Assembly (NCBI RefSeq): GCF_900770955.1 | Contig: NZ_CAAGLX010000005.1 | Location: 1-29,627, forward strand | From: an uncultured Phascolarctobacterium sp. | GTDB lineage: Bacteria; Bacillota; Negativicutes; Acidaminococcales; Acidaminococcaceae | Reading direction: 5' to 3' | DNA length: 29,627 nt | Shown: positions 1-7,289 of the stretch, piece by piece | How positions within the stretch are numbered: position 1 is the first letter of the stretch | Layout of the letters: the number at the start of each line of letters is the position of its first letter | Translations under genes and position numbers: made by a program | Notes under the pieces: model-generated | Databases searched by the model: none | What the model was told of the DNA's origin: nothing | Seen by the model: the letters and a program-made list of their open reading frames with translations, nothing else

Positions 1-4
1 GCAT

Positions 5-27
5 CTCCTATTTCAGACAGATAGGAG
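5..27. other. Short inverted repeat at window start
   Basis: CTCCTAT (5-11) is complementary to ATAGGAG (21-27), with a 9-nt loop. No T-run follows on either strand, so this is not a clear terminator. It may belong to a feature outside the window. Confidence 0.3.
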
Positions 28-61
28 CCGACGTAAAGAGTTATGCTATCTAACATACATC

Positions 62-113
62 AAAAAGAGGTAAGATAACGCCCTCTGCAAAAAAGGTTAC
101 GTTATCTTACCTC
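62..113 (-). terminator. Terminator of the thi operon
   Basis: A perfect 14-bp inverted repeat (67-80 with 100-113) with a 19-nt loop is followed on the minus strand by TTTTTG (66-61). It lies just downstream of the thiE stop codon and should end the panE-like/thiD/thiM/thiE transcript. Confidence 0.85.
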
Positions 114-154
114 AACAAAAAGATGACCATAATTTTATTGAAAAGGAACACTTG

Positions 155-790
155 TTATTTGGCAAACTCTTCGCTTACCTTGGCAATCACTTTTACCGTA
201 GTGCGGATATCAGGCTGCGCCAGTATGCCGCTGACTATGGCTGCGCCGTCAGCGCCTGCTGCGCGCACCTCGCGGTAATTGTACGCAGTCACGCCGCCGA
301 TGCCGACAACAGGCAGTCCCTTCTCCCTGCAGATAGCCGCCAGTCCATCCGTCCCCAGCTTTTTGACGTCTGCCTTCGTAGCAGTACCAAAGACAGCACC
401 GCAGCCAAGGTAATCCGCACCGCTTTTCAGCGCCGCTTTAGCCTCCGCCGGATTGTGCGCCGAAACGCCGATGATGTATTCCTCGCCTAAAATCCTGCGT
501 GCCGCAGCACAGGGAAGGTCGTCCTGCCCCAGGTGTACGCCTGCTGCGCCCACCGCCATAGCGATATCCAGACGGTCATTGATAATCAGCGGCACCTTAA
601 AGCTGTCGCACAGTGCCTTCAGCTGCAGTGCTTCATTATACATCTCCGCACTGGATGCTGTCTTGGCACGGTACTGCACCAGCGTCACGCCGCCCTCGAG
701 CGCCTCACGCACGCAGTCAAGCAGTGCCCTGCCCTGCAGGCAGCTATCGTCCGTAACCAGATAAATACTGTAATCAGGCTGTGCTTTCAT
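155..790 (-). CDS. thiE: Thiamine phosphate synthase ThiE
   Basis: ThiE couples hydroxymethylpyrimidine diphosphate (HMP-PP) to thiazole phosphate to give thiamine phosphate in the cytoplasm. The 211-aa TIM-barrel protein shows the family motifs: QYRAK (residues 39-43, pyrophosphate binding), IINDR (69-73), HLGQDD (86-91, Mg2+ site), GIGGV (163-167) and a late SGI (187-189). The start at 790 is chosen because its ATG overlaps the thiM stop as TGATG; a longer frame reaching back to 832 would run inside thiM and adds an unconserved 14-residue leader. It is the last gene of the thiDME set and is translationally coupled to thiM. A stem-loop terminator follows. Identification is secure. Confidence 0.95.
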   Translation of the reverse strand: MKAQPDYSIYLVTDDSCLQGRALLDCVREALEGGVTLVQYRAKTASSAEMYNEALQLKALCDSFKVPLIINDRLDIAMAVGAAGVHLGQDDLPCAAARRILGEEYIIGVSAHNPAEAKAALKSGADYLGCGAVFGTATKADVKKLGTDGLAAICREKGLPVVGIGGVTAYNYREVRAAGADGAAIVSGILAQPDIRTTVKVIAKVSEEFAK

Positions 791-1617
791 CAGGACACCT
801 TTTCCTCCGGTTTCAGGTTCACCAGATTCCACTTCGTAGTTACATGATAGATTGCGTCAATCAGGCGCACCTTGAACATGCCGGGGCCATCCTTCTTCTC
901 GAGGAAGTTGGCTGCCAGCTCGGCGCTCTGACCCATGATGACAACGCCCAGTGCTGCCGCAACGAGCATATCCTTGGTAATAGCAGCGCAGCAGGCAACT
1001 AAGGTAGTAGTCATGCAGCCGCTGCCGGTGATATCCTGCAGCAGCGGATGACCATTGTTCAGTACAACAGCCTGCTTGCCGTTGCTGATGTTGTCAATCG
1101 GACCGGTAACAGCGAACACGCAGCCGAATTTCGTAGCAGCGTCCTTAGCGGTGCGCAGTGCTTCGCCCTCTTCGGTCCCCTGCTCCATATTGTCTACGCC
1201 ACGGCCGCCGGTTGCACCCAGCAGCAGCGCCTGACATTCGCTGTGGTTGCCACGTACGATGTCAATATAGCCTGCGTTCAGCAGCTTCAGCGCGAAGTTC
1301 AGGCGTACGGAAGAAGCCATCACGCCTACGGGATCCAGCACTACAGGGATGCCCTTGGCCTTGGCAGCCTGCGCCGCACGCTCCATAGCAATCTGCTTAT
1401 TAAAGCTCAGCGTACCAAGATTCAGCACCAGTGCATCGGCGCCGGCGGTAATTTGTACAACCTCCTCCGGCTCGTCAGCCATTACCGGAGAAGCGCCTGC
1501 TGCCAGAGCGGCGTCAGCACAGCTTTCTGCCGTAACATAATTAGTAATTTCGTGGATGACAGGTCTTGCCTTACGCAGCTTGTCAACCAGCTCGCCAAAA
1601 GTATTTTTTAAATCCAT
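790..1617 (-). CDS. thiM: Hydroxyethylthiazole kinase ThiM
   Basis: ThiM phosphorylates salvaged 4-methyl-5-(2-hydroxyethyl)thiazole (THZ), giving one of the two substrates of ThiE. The 275-aa ribokinase-like protein has the expected HEITNYVT segment near residue 21, DPVGVMASS in the middle, and the C-terminal GSGCMTTT motif, whose Cys/Gly region forms the anion hole and phosphate-transfer site. The start overlaps the thiD stop as TAATG (1619-1615) and the stop overlaps the thiE start, so all three genes are probably translationally coupled. No thiazole or pyrimidine synthesis genes (thiC, thiG) are in the window, so what is seen here is salvage. Confidence 0.95.
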   Translation of the reverse strand: MDLKNTFGELVDKLRKARPVIHEITNYVTAESCADAALAAGASPVMADEPEEVVQITAGADALVLNLGTLSFNKQIAMERAAQAAKAKGIPVVLDPVGVMASSVRLNFALKLLNAGYIDIVRGNHSECQALLLGATGGRGVDNMEQGTEEGEALRTAKDAATKFGCVFAVTGPIDNISNGKQAVVLNNGHPLLQDITGSGCMTTTLVACCAAITKDMLVAAALGVVIMGQSAELAANFLEKKDGPGMFKVRLIDAIYHVTTKWNLVNLKPEEKVS

Positions 1618-2420
1618 TAGTCTAAGATACCAGCCTTTCTGTATAAATCAACAAAATGATGCGTCGGTCCGCAGCCGCTGCCCAGCGCAATGCCATGCTC
1701 GATGGCTTCGGTAACGTAGGCCTTGGAGGCGCGTACCGCATCTGTCAGCTCCAGCCCCTTGGCCAGGTTCGCCGCCAGACTGCTCGACAGTGTGCAGCCT
1801 GTGCCGTGGGTATTCTTCGTAGCAATGCGCTTGCCGGGGAACCATGTTTCCATGCTGCCATCAAAGAGCAAATCATCCGCCGTGTCGCTCAAATGACCGC
1901 CCTTCACGAGCACGGCCTTAGCGCCCAGAGCAATAATTTTTTCCGCAACGGCGCGCATCTGCGCCTTTTCCGTAACCTGCATACCGGTAATTGCCTCTGC
2001 TTCCGGCAGGTTGGGCGTAACCAGCGTAGCCAACGGCAGGAGCTCCTTAATCAGCGTTTCGCAGGCCTCCGGTGCCAGCAGCGGATAACCGCTTTTGGAA
2101 ATCATCACCGGGTCCACCACGATAATGCGCGGCTGATAACGGCGCAGGCAGGCGGCAATCGTGCGGATAATCTCCGGCTGTGATACCATGCCTATTTTCA
2201 CTGCGTCCACACGGATATCATCAAAAACGGCAGCAATCTGTGCTTCGACAATATCACAATTAATATTCTGTACTGCGGTAACACCACAGGTGTTTTGTGC
2301 CGTAACGGCGGTAATGACGCTCATACCGAAGGTGCCATGAGCGGCAAAGGTCTTTAAATCGGCCTGTATTCCTGCGCCGCCGCTGGAATCACTGCCGGCA
2401 ATCGTCAGCAAATTCTTCAT
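1617..2420 (-). CDS. thiD: Hydroxymethylpyrimidine/phosphomethylpyrimidine kinase ThiD
   Basis: ThiD phosphorylates HMP and then HMP-P to HMP-PP, the pyrimidine substrate of ThiE. The 267-aa protein starts with the typical TIAGSDSSGGAGIQADLK segment, followed by VDPVMISKSGYPLL, a VKGGH segment and the C-terminal THGTGCTLSS motif of the ribokinase superfamily. The ATG at 2420 is preferred because AGGAGG lies at 2436-2431, 10 nt upstream; an upstream in-frame start at 2447 would place that site inside the gene. It follows the ketopantoate-reductase-like gene by 27 bp and overlaps thiM by the TAATG arrangement. Confidence 0.95.
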   Translation of the reverse strand: MKNLLTIAGSDSSGGAGIQADLKTFAAHGTFGMSVITAVTAQNTCGVTAVQNINCDIVEAQIAAVFDDIRVDAVKIGMVSQPEIIRTIAACLRRYQPRIIVVDPVMISKSGYPLLAPEACETLIKELLPLATLVTPNLPEAEAITGMQVTEKAQMRAVAEKIIALGAKAVLVKGGHLSDTADDLLFDGSMETWFPGKRIATKNTHGTGCTLSSSLAANLAKGLELTDAVRASKAYVTEAIEHGIALGSGCGPTHHFVDLYRKAGILD

Positions 2421-2447
2421 CTGCTTTCTGCCTCCTTTAATGCGCAC

Positions 2448-3407
2448 TCAACGCGCGCAGGTATTTTCTTTGTTCTGTCCGGAATAATCGAACAGGCCAT
2501 CGTTCTTTTCCTCCAACGCTTTGATAATATGATAGGTATATTCGTTGTAGGGAGTGGGAATCCCCAGCTCCTTGCCCATCGCCATCAGAGCACCGGAGAA
2601 CATATCTATCTCGGTGTGTCTGCCTGCGTCCAGATCCTGCAGCGTGGAATAGCGAACAGATGGCGGAACGTAGCTGCCACGGCCGGAGCTTGCGGGACAT
2701 TTGCTCATATCAATGCCTTTGGCGGCGGCGATGGCCTCCAGCTCACGGCGCAGACCTTCCTTAATAGCACGCATATGCTCACTGTCCTGATAGCAGCCAA
2801 GACCTGCCCCAATCACAGCCTGCGGCAGATTGTTGCAGACGTTCAGGCGGAACTTGCACCAGATTTCTTCATTAATGCAATCCGTATGGCGGATATGGAT
2901 ATCGGCGCTGCGCATAAGCGCTTCAATCGCCAGCACACGCTCGCTTTCAAACGGTGCCTGCGCTTCGCCGAAAACAATACCGATAGTCTTTTCCGGGTTG
3001 AAACGCACGCCGTTGCCCTCGTGACGCGACGCAATCTTAATCAATGCAGGCAGAATCTGCTTGCTGTCGATAGCACCGGCAATAATCTCCTCGCTGTCAA
3101 CGCCGTTCATCAGGCTCATGACAGTAGTATTAGGGCCGACTGCCTCGCGGATGCTCGCCAGTGCGCCTGGCAGAGCGCCATATTTTAAAGCGACAATCAA
3201 AAGATCTACGCCCTTGGCCTCCTGCGGGCTCCATACCTGCGGATGATAGGTAACGTTGTTGATGCTGCAGCCCTCGTCACGTAAACGCGCAGCACGGCTG
3301 CCTTCGGCGATAATGCCGAATCTGATATCGGGGAGCTTGCTCAGTCCCCAGATTATATAAGAGCCGACAGCTCCTGCTCCCAAAAGTGCGACAGATTTTA
3401 TCTCCAT
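2448..3407 (-). CDS. 2-dehydropantoate 2-reductase family protein (PanE/ApbA-like)
   Basis: This 319-aa protein has the N-terminal Rossmann motif GAGAVG (10-15) and the C-terminal ketopantoate reductase domain. The conserved lysine of the family is in the WCKFRLNVCNN segment and the conserved Glu/Ser region is in EIDMFSGAL. PanE reduces ketopantoate to pantoate with NADPH in CoA synthesis, but the family is broad and paralogs use other 2-keto acids. Placement at the head of a thiamine salvage operon recalls the old name ApbA, assigned from thiamine-related phenotypes in Salmonella. The ATG at 3407 has AAGGAG 8 nt upstream; an in-frame GTG at 3416 abuts that site and is unlikely. The family call is firm; pantoate as substrate is not proven. 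Confidence 0.85.
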   Translation of the reverse strand: MEIKSVALLGAGAVGSYIIWGLSKLPDIRFGIIAEGSRAARLRDEGCSINNVTYHPQVWSPQEAKGVDLLIVALKYGALPGALASIREAVGPNTTVMSLMNGVDSEEIIAGAIDSKQILPALIKIASRHEGNGVRFNPEKTIGIVFGEAQAPFESERVLAIEALMRSADIHIRHTDCINEEIWCKFRLNVCNNLPQAVIGAGLGCYQDSEHMRAIKEGLRRELEAIAAAKGIDMSKCPASSGRGSYVPPSVRYSTLQDLDAGRHTEIDMFSGALMAMGKELGIPTPYNEYTYHIIKALEEKNDGLFDYSGQNKENTCAR

Positions 3408-3424
3408 GCTTATCACTCCTTATT

Positions 3425-3438
3425 GCTTGCAAACAAGC
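3425..3438 (-). other. Small hairpin before the panE-like ribosome-binding site
   Basis: GCTTG (3425-3429) and CAAGC (3434-3438) flank a 4-nt loop just upstream of the AAGGAG site of the panE-like gene. It could be an operator half-site pair or a minor leader hairpin. The leader is about 85 nt, too short for a TPP riboswitch, and I found no CTGAGA-type thi box in it. Confidence 0.25.
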
Positions 3439-3499
3439 GCTGAATTTATTCCGCACAGGCTGTATTGCTCATTGCGCTAAAGCTAACTATACACTATAT

Positions 3500-3528
3500 A
3501 TTATAGCATATCAGGGCGCATAAAAAAA
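3500..3528 (-). promoter_or_regulatory. Probable promoter of the panE-like/thi operon
   Basis: A perfect -10 TATAAT lies at 3505-3500, about 93 nt before the start codon at 3407. The region 17 bp upstream is the T-run of the preceding terminator, so the -35 element is weak. Terminator and promoter are almost back to back. Confidence 0.5.
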
Positions 3529-3559
3529 CAGCAGCGAAGTGCAAGGCACAAGCTGCTGT
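3522..3559 (-). terminator. Terminator after the 78-aa gene and palindrome block
   Basis: ACAGCAGC and GCTGCTGT (3552-3559 and 3528-3535) form a perfect 8-bp stem with a 16-nt loop, followed on the minus strand by seven T (3528-3522). It closes the small unit made of the 78-aa gene and the three palindromes, and separates it from the thi operon. Confidence 0.85.
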
Positions 3560-3580
3560 GAAGAACGGGTGAGTTTATAA

Positions 3581-3727
3581 TTAAAGAAAACCTGTTATAA
3601 ACGCAAGAAAACCTGGAACGTATTCCAAGTTTTCTTTGTTTTCTTCAAGAATCTGGGATACATTCCAAATTCTTGCGGTTTTAGCACGAAATTTGGATTT
3701 CATTCCAAATACTCTGCCATAAAACAT
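3581..3727 (-). CDS. Possible 48-aa peptide ORF overlapping the palindrome block
   Basis: On the minus strand an ATG at 3727 follows AAAGGCGG by a very short gap and opens a 48-codon frame ending in TAA at 3583-3581. The predicted peptide has a basic N-terminus, an acidic middle (ILEENKENLEYV) and a hydrophobic end GFLAFITGFL. It begins 11 bp after the stop of the 78-aa gene. The frame is fully covered by three 40-bp DNA repeat units. Forty is not a multiple of three, so the repeats do not encode a repeated peptide, which argues that this frame may be fortuitous. I recognise no family. Confidence 0.25.
   Translation of the reverse strand: MFYGRVFGMKSKFRAKTARIWNVSQILEENKENLEYVPGFLAFITGFL
3601..3720. 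repeat. Three palindromes on an exact 40-bp pitch
   Basis: Units 3601-3640, 3641-3680 and 3681-3720 align without gaps. Each contains a hairpin with the core TGGAA-N4-TTCCA or a close variant, centred at 3620.5, 3660.5 and 3700.5. Unit 1 pairs 3605-3612 with 3629-3636 plus 3614-3618 with 3623-3627; unit 2 pairs 3646-3652 with 3669-3675 plus 3654-3658 with 3663-3667; unit 3 pairs 3691-3697 with 3704-3710. In units 1 and 2 one C/A mismatch sits at the same place. Arm sequences differ between units while pairing is kept. A partial direct repeat of the arm (AAGAAAACCTG) is also present at 3584-3594. Confidence 0.8.
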
Positions 3728-3738
3728 CCGCCTTTCTG

Positions 3739-3975
3739 TCAACCGCAGCAGTAACCGATGTCGATTGCTATACTGTAGGGTGTTTCTTCTGCTCTGTAAG
3801 CTTTTTGTAATAAGTATACTTCATTCTTGATAAGGCGTACAGCACTTTCTTCATGATAGCCATAGCCGGAATTTACCAGGCATATTTTAATTGCCTCGCA
3901 GTATTCTTCAAACCTCTGTCCTTGCTCAAAATGTTCATAACGATTCCGAAGCTCTTGCGTACTCATATTTGCCAT
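3739..3975 (-). CDS. Unrecognised 78-aa protein with C-terminal CCG
   Basis: I do not recognise this gene. The 78-aa product is charged and looks helical in its first 60 residues (TQELRNRYEHFEQGQRFEEYCEA is a continuous stretch of such residues), contains the aromatic NSGYGYHEE segment near residue 35, and ends in DIGYCCG. Cysteines are at about 26, 32, 76 and 77. There is no signal peptide or membrane segment. The start is supported by AGAGGA at 3987-3982, 6 nt upstream. It is followed by the three-palindrome block and a terminator, so it is probably the only solid gene of its transcript. The paired terminal cysteines could bind metal or be modified, but nothing else in the neighbourhood supports a RiPP pathway. 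Confidence 0.7.
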   Translation of the reverse strand: MANMSTQELRNRYEHFEQGQRFEEYCEAIKICLVNSGYGYHEESAVRLIKNEVYLLQKAYRAEETPYSIAIDIGYCCG

Positions 3976-4085
3976 TTCTTATCCTCTCTTTCTTCTCACA
4001 TATATAAGTATATATTATTAGATGAACAGAAGCTGGCTACGTGTGGAAAAGTTTGTTGGACAGATTTATTTCGCTATATTTATGC

Positions 4086-4122
4086 AAAATGCGTTCTGCC
4101 GCAGTCGTGCAGAACGCATTTT
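4086..4122. terminator. Bidirectional-type terminator
   Basis: A perfect 13-bp inverted repeat pairs AAAATGCGTTCTG (4086-4098) with 4110-4122 around an 11-nt loop. A and T runs at the stem ends give T-rich tails on both strands. It lies 25 bp after the stop of the P-loop/Asp23-like gene (minus strand). Confidence 0.75.
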
Positions 4123-4146
4123 GTGTTTTGTATTCGCTTTACAGCT

Positions 4147-4971
4147 TCACTTCTTCAAAGCCAGACTGCGGATGGAAACATTCACGTTCTTCACCTTCAT
4201 AGCTGTCATATACTCAACCTTTTCCTTAATCTTCGCCTGGAACTGCTTGGTAACGGCAAAGAGCTTAACGCCGTAATATAGCACTACCTCTACGCTGATG
4301 ACTATACCCTTGCTGTTGTCACTGCGGCGGCGAACCTTAATCGAGGTAATGCGCTCCACACCCTCCAGCTTGCGCCCGATAATCTGGATGATATCCTCCA
4401 GCGCACTGTCGGAAATCAGCAGCTTGCCGTAAAAGCTGAACGAAGGACGTACGATAGAACGGTCCGCATCCTTTTCCTGCTTACGCTTGCTGGAAAAAAG
4501 GTTATAGGGCAAATCGGCAAAATAGCCTGTGAAATGAGGCTTCAGCTCAATCGTCGGCACCGGTACGATATGCTTGCCCTCCTGCAGACGTGCATGACGT
4601 GCTTTTTTGATTTCGGCCTTGCTGGCAATCTGGTTGATATACACCGTCTTAACCGGCTTATCCAGCTTCAGTCTGCCGACAATCTTGTTGATCATATTAT
4701 CCGAGGTAGCAATAATCAGCAGACGGTGGATACCGCTGGTCGCCAACGCCTCACGCACTGCCTGCGCGTGTCCCTCATCTGTAAAGATGGCACGCTTAAC
4801 GGCCTGTATTCTGTTGTCTTCGTTCTTGGCGGACGTGCCTGCCAGGATTTTGGTACCCTTAATCAGCAGGCCGTCGTCAATAATAGCGTCACAGCGGTTA
4901 TCAAAGGCCACGCCGATGGCATGGTGGCTCTTGCCTGTGCCGCTGGGTCCTACAAAAGCAACTACTTCCAT
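4147..4971 (-). CDS. P-loop ATPase fused to an Asp23/Gls24-like domain
   Basis: The 274-aa protein begins with a Walker A motif GPSGTGKS (8-15) and an NTPase-like N-terminal half with alternating hydrophobic strands such as RLLIIATSD and VKTVYINQI. From about residue 178 it changes to a segment resembling the Asp23/Gls24 family (GKLLISDSALEDIIQIIGRK, VVLYYGVKLF, then a VKNVNVSI end). Asp23 proteins in Gram-positives are envelope-stress or membrane-associated proteins, usually alone and without an ATPase. The role here is unknown. Its ATG lies inside the last codons of the PHP gene (10-nt overlap), so translation is coupled. The last 30 residues are basic. The P-loop is certain; the Asp23 assignment is by motif resemblance. 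Confidence 0.75.
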   Translation of the reverse strand: MEVVAFVGPSGTGKSHHAIGVAFDNRCDAIIDDGLLIKGTKILAGTSAKNEDNRIQAVKRAIFTDEGHAQAVREALATSGIHRLLIIATSDNMINKIVGRLKLDKPVKTVYINQIASKAEIKKARHARLQEGKHIVPVPTIELKPHFTGYFADLPYNLFSSKRKQEKDADRSIVRPSFSFYGKLLISDSALEDIIQIIGRKLEGVERITSIKVRRRSDNSKGIVISVEVVLYYGVKLFAVTKQFQAKIKEKVEYMTAMKVKNVNVSIRSLALKK

Positions 4972-5786
4972 TCTATTACACCCTTAACATCATCATATTG
5001 CACCTGCCAAATGCCCAGCTTCGTGGGGAAACGGTCAGGGATGCCGTGAAAGTCACTGCCACCGCTCACCAACAGTCCGCGCTCCTTGGCCAGCGCACGC
5101 CAATGGCCTTGCGCCTGCACATCTGCGCTGGGGTGCCACACCTCGATGCCGTCAAACGGTTCTGCTGCCAGCAAGCGCTCTGGCAGCGTTTTATCAACCA
5201 GCTCCGAGGGATGCGCCAGTACGGCGATGCCGCCAGCCTCGTGAATCAGCGCCACAGCCTCATGCGGCGAGAGCTTGGGCTGGGGTACATATGCCGGTCC
5301 GCCACGGTGCAGCAGTGCATCGAAAACCTCCTGCACGGTAGCAAAATAGCCCTTAGCCACCAGTGCCTTGGCCACATGCGGACGGCCTACCGCCCTGTTC
5401 TTGGGGTCGCAGGCCTCTACCTCTACATGGTAGCCTAATTTTTCCAGCTTTTCCAGCATGGCATATAAACGGTGCTCGCGCGCATGACGCATTTCGTCCA
5501 TTTTATTATGCAGTGCTTCACAGTCTGTCGAAACGTGATAGCCTAAAATATGCACGGCATCATCCTCGTACTGCGTTCCCAGCTCTACGCCGGTAATTAC
5601 GCGGATGCGTCCGCCGTGGCGCTTTGCTGCCTCACGTGCTTCCGCCAGACCGTTCCATGAATCATGGTCGGTGACAGCGATTACGCTGATGCCTACGGCA
5701 ACGGCTTCGTCCACCAGCATGGTCGGCGTATAGCGTCCGTCGCTGAAGGTGCTGTGCAAATGTAAATCAACAAGCTGCGCTGCCAT
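4962..5786 (-). CDS. PHP-domain phosphoesterase (TrpH/RNase AM-like)
   Basis: This 274-aa protein carries the whole PHP metal-site series: DLHLHSTFSDG (7-17, His9, His11, Asp16), VTDHD (38-42), GVELG (66-70, Glu68), a VHILGYH strand (78-84), an AHPSE segment and the C-terminal SGGSDFHG. This pattern matches the stand-alone PHP phosphoesterases (TrpH/YciV, RNase AM) that hydrolyse 3',5'-nucleoside bisphosphates or short RNA 5' ends with three metal ions. There is no polymerase or histidinol-phosphatase context. The start overlaps the pepA stop as TAATG, so it is translated with the aminopeptidase gene, and it overlaps the next gene by 10 nt. Confidence 0.88.
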   Translation of the reverse strand: MAAQLVDLHLHSTFSDGRYTPTMLVDEAVAVGISVIAVTDHDSWNGLAEAREAAKRHGGRIRVITGVELGTQYEDDAVHILGYHVSTDCEALHNKMDEMRHAREHRLYAMLEKLEKLGYHVEVEACDPKNRAVGRPHVAKALVAKGYFATVQEVFDALLHRGGPAYVPQPKLSPHEAVALIHEAGGIAVLAHPSELVDKTLPERLLAAEPFDGIEVWHPSADVQAQGHWRALAKERGLLVSGGSDFHGIPDRFPTKLGIWQVQYDDVKGVIEWK

Positions 5787-7270
5787 TACAGCATACCTGC
5801 CAGCTTGATAAGCGTCATCGTACCGAAGGCAGTACCGCCCTTGACCTTGAAGCCCTCTGTCTTGGTTGCGGTGGAGGTGCCGCCGATGTCAAGATGTGCC
5901 CACGGGATATCTTTATCAACGAATTCTCCGATGAACAGTCCGCCGGTGATGCAGCCTCCGGCACGGCCTGCGCTGTTGAGCAGGTCGGCAACATCACTCT
6001 TGATAGCTTCCTTGCATTCCGGCAGGGACGGCAGCTGCCAGTAGTTTTCACCAGCCATGCGTCCTGCCAGCTTAATCTGCTCCACCAGCTCATCGTTATT
6101 GGCCACAATACCGCTGGTTTCGTTGCCCAAAGCGATGATTACCGCACCGGTCAGCGTTGCAATGTCGATAACCTTTTTGGCACCCATTTGGCAGGCATAC
6201 CAGACTGCGTCTGCCAGCACCATGCGTCCTTCCGCATCGGTGGAAACAACCTCGATAGTCTTGCCGTTGGCTGCACGCACAATGTCGCCGGGGCGCTGTG
6301 CCTTGCCGTCAGGCATATTTTCCGCGCAGGCCAGCACGCCGATAACGTTGCATTTCAGGCCTAAGCGTGCAATGGCGCGCATAGCGCCGAGTACAGCGCC
6401 TGCACCTGTCATATCGTCCTTCATCTCGCCCATGTTGTCGTCAGGCTTAATGGAAATACCGCCGCTGTCAAAGGTAATGCCCTTGCCTACAAAGGCTGTA
6501 TAGGGTGCGTCACCATTGCCATTATAACGCAAGGCAATCAAACGCGGGGGATTAATACTGCCCTGGCCTACTGCCAGCAGTGCGTTCATGCCTCTTGCCT
6601 CCATCAGTGCCTCGTCCATGATGGTGATTTCCAGCGGCAGCTCCTGTCCCATTTTCAGCGCATCTTCTGTCATGGTCTGCGGTGTTACGACGTTGCCGGG
6701 GTTATTTACCAAATCACGCGCAAAGCACACTGCCTCCGCAGAGATTTCGGCAGCGCTAATAAGCTCTGCAGCCTCTGCTACAGCGCTCAGCAGTACCGCC
6801 TCGCACAGCGGCGGCTGCTTTGCTTCGCTCTTGAAGCGGTTGAAGGTATACGCACCAAGGAAAAGGCCTTCAGCGATAGCCTGCAGGTTTTTGCTGCGCT
6901 CAGCATTCAGCAGAATAGGTGCGGCAAGTACCGCTTTTTGTGCCTTAGCCTTGTGCAAAGCGCGGGCAGCAGCGCCGGCAGCCTTGCGGAAATTGTTGGG
7001 CTTGCAGTCCTTGCCCTCGCCGCAGCCTGCAATAAGCAGCGTCAGCAGCTTTTCACCCTGCGGCAGTACCAGCTCAGATACACTGCCGGCATCATAAATA
7101 TCGTCATGCATGGCAGCATATGCCTTCACCGCCTTGGCTGCTGCCTCCGGAAGTTCCAGCTTGTCGATAGCCGCCGCACATTCCTTGCACAGAAAGAGGA
7201 CTATACTGTCCGCATCATTATAAGCTGCAGCGTTGACTTCCGCTGCAATGCATTGATATTGGTTTAACAT
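5786..7270 (-). CDS. pepA: Leucyl aminopeptidase (M17, PepA)
   Basis: M17 aminopeptidases release N-terminal residues from peptides with two metal ions and form cytosolic hexamers. The 494-aa protein has all ligands in family spacing: Lys263 and Asp268 in GKGITFDSGG, Lys275, Asp286, and Asp345/Glu347/Arg349 in STDAEGRM, a constant 7-residue offset from E. coli PepA numbering. The family signature is usually NTDAEGRL; here it starts with Ser. The ATG at 7270 has AGGAG 10 nt upstream. An in-frame extension to 7321 would overlap the preceding gene by 32 nt and lacks its own ribosome site. It lies 19 bp after the secreted NlpC/P60 peptidase gene. Confidence 0.95.
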   Translation of the reverse strand: MLNQYQCIAAEVNAAAYNDADSIVLFLCKECAAAIDKLELPEAAAKAVKAYAAMHDDIYDAGSVSELVLPQGEKLLTLLIAGCGEGKDCKPNNFRKAAGAAARALHKAKAQKAVLAAPILLNAERSKNLQAIAEGLFLGAYTFNRFKSEAKQPPLCEAVLLSAVAEAAELISAAEISAEAVCFARDLVNNPGNVVTPQTMTEDALKMGQELPLEITIMDEALMEARGMNALLAVGQGSINPPRLIALRYNGNGDAPYTAFVGKGITFDSGGISIKPDDNMGEMKDDMTGAGAVLGAMRAIARLGLKCNVIGVLACAENMPDGKAQRPGDIVRAANGKTIEVVSTDAEGRMVLADAVWYACQMGAKKVIDIATLTGAVIIALGNETSGIVANNDELVEQIKLAGRMAGENYWQLPSLPECKEAIKSDVADLLNSAGRAGGCITGGLFIGEFVDKDIPWAHLDIGGTSTATKTEGFKVKGGTAFGTMTLIKLAGML

Positions 7271-7289
7271 ATCATGAACTCTCCTATCA

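Noticed and set aside
2437..2700. Minus-strand 87-codon frame inside the panE-like gene
   Set aside because: It is an alternative frame of a well-supported gene, with no ribosome site and low-complexity content.
3420..3500. TPP riboswitch in front of the thi operon
   Set aside because: The leader is about 85 nt, lacks the conserved thi-box segments, and shows only a 5-bp hairpin.
3601..3720. CRISPR array
   Set aside because: There are three units, but they are divergent along their whole length, with no identical repeats separated by unique spacers and no cas genes nearby.
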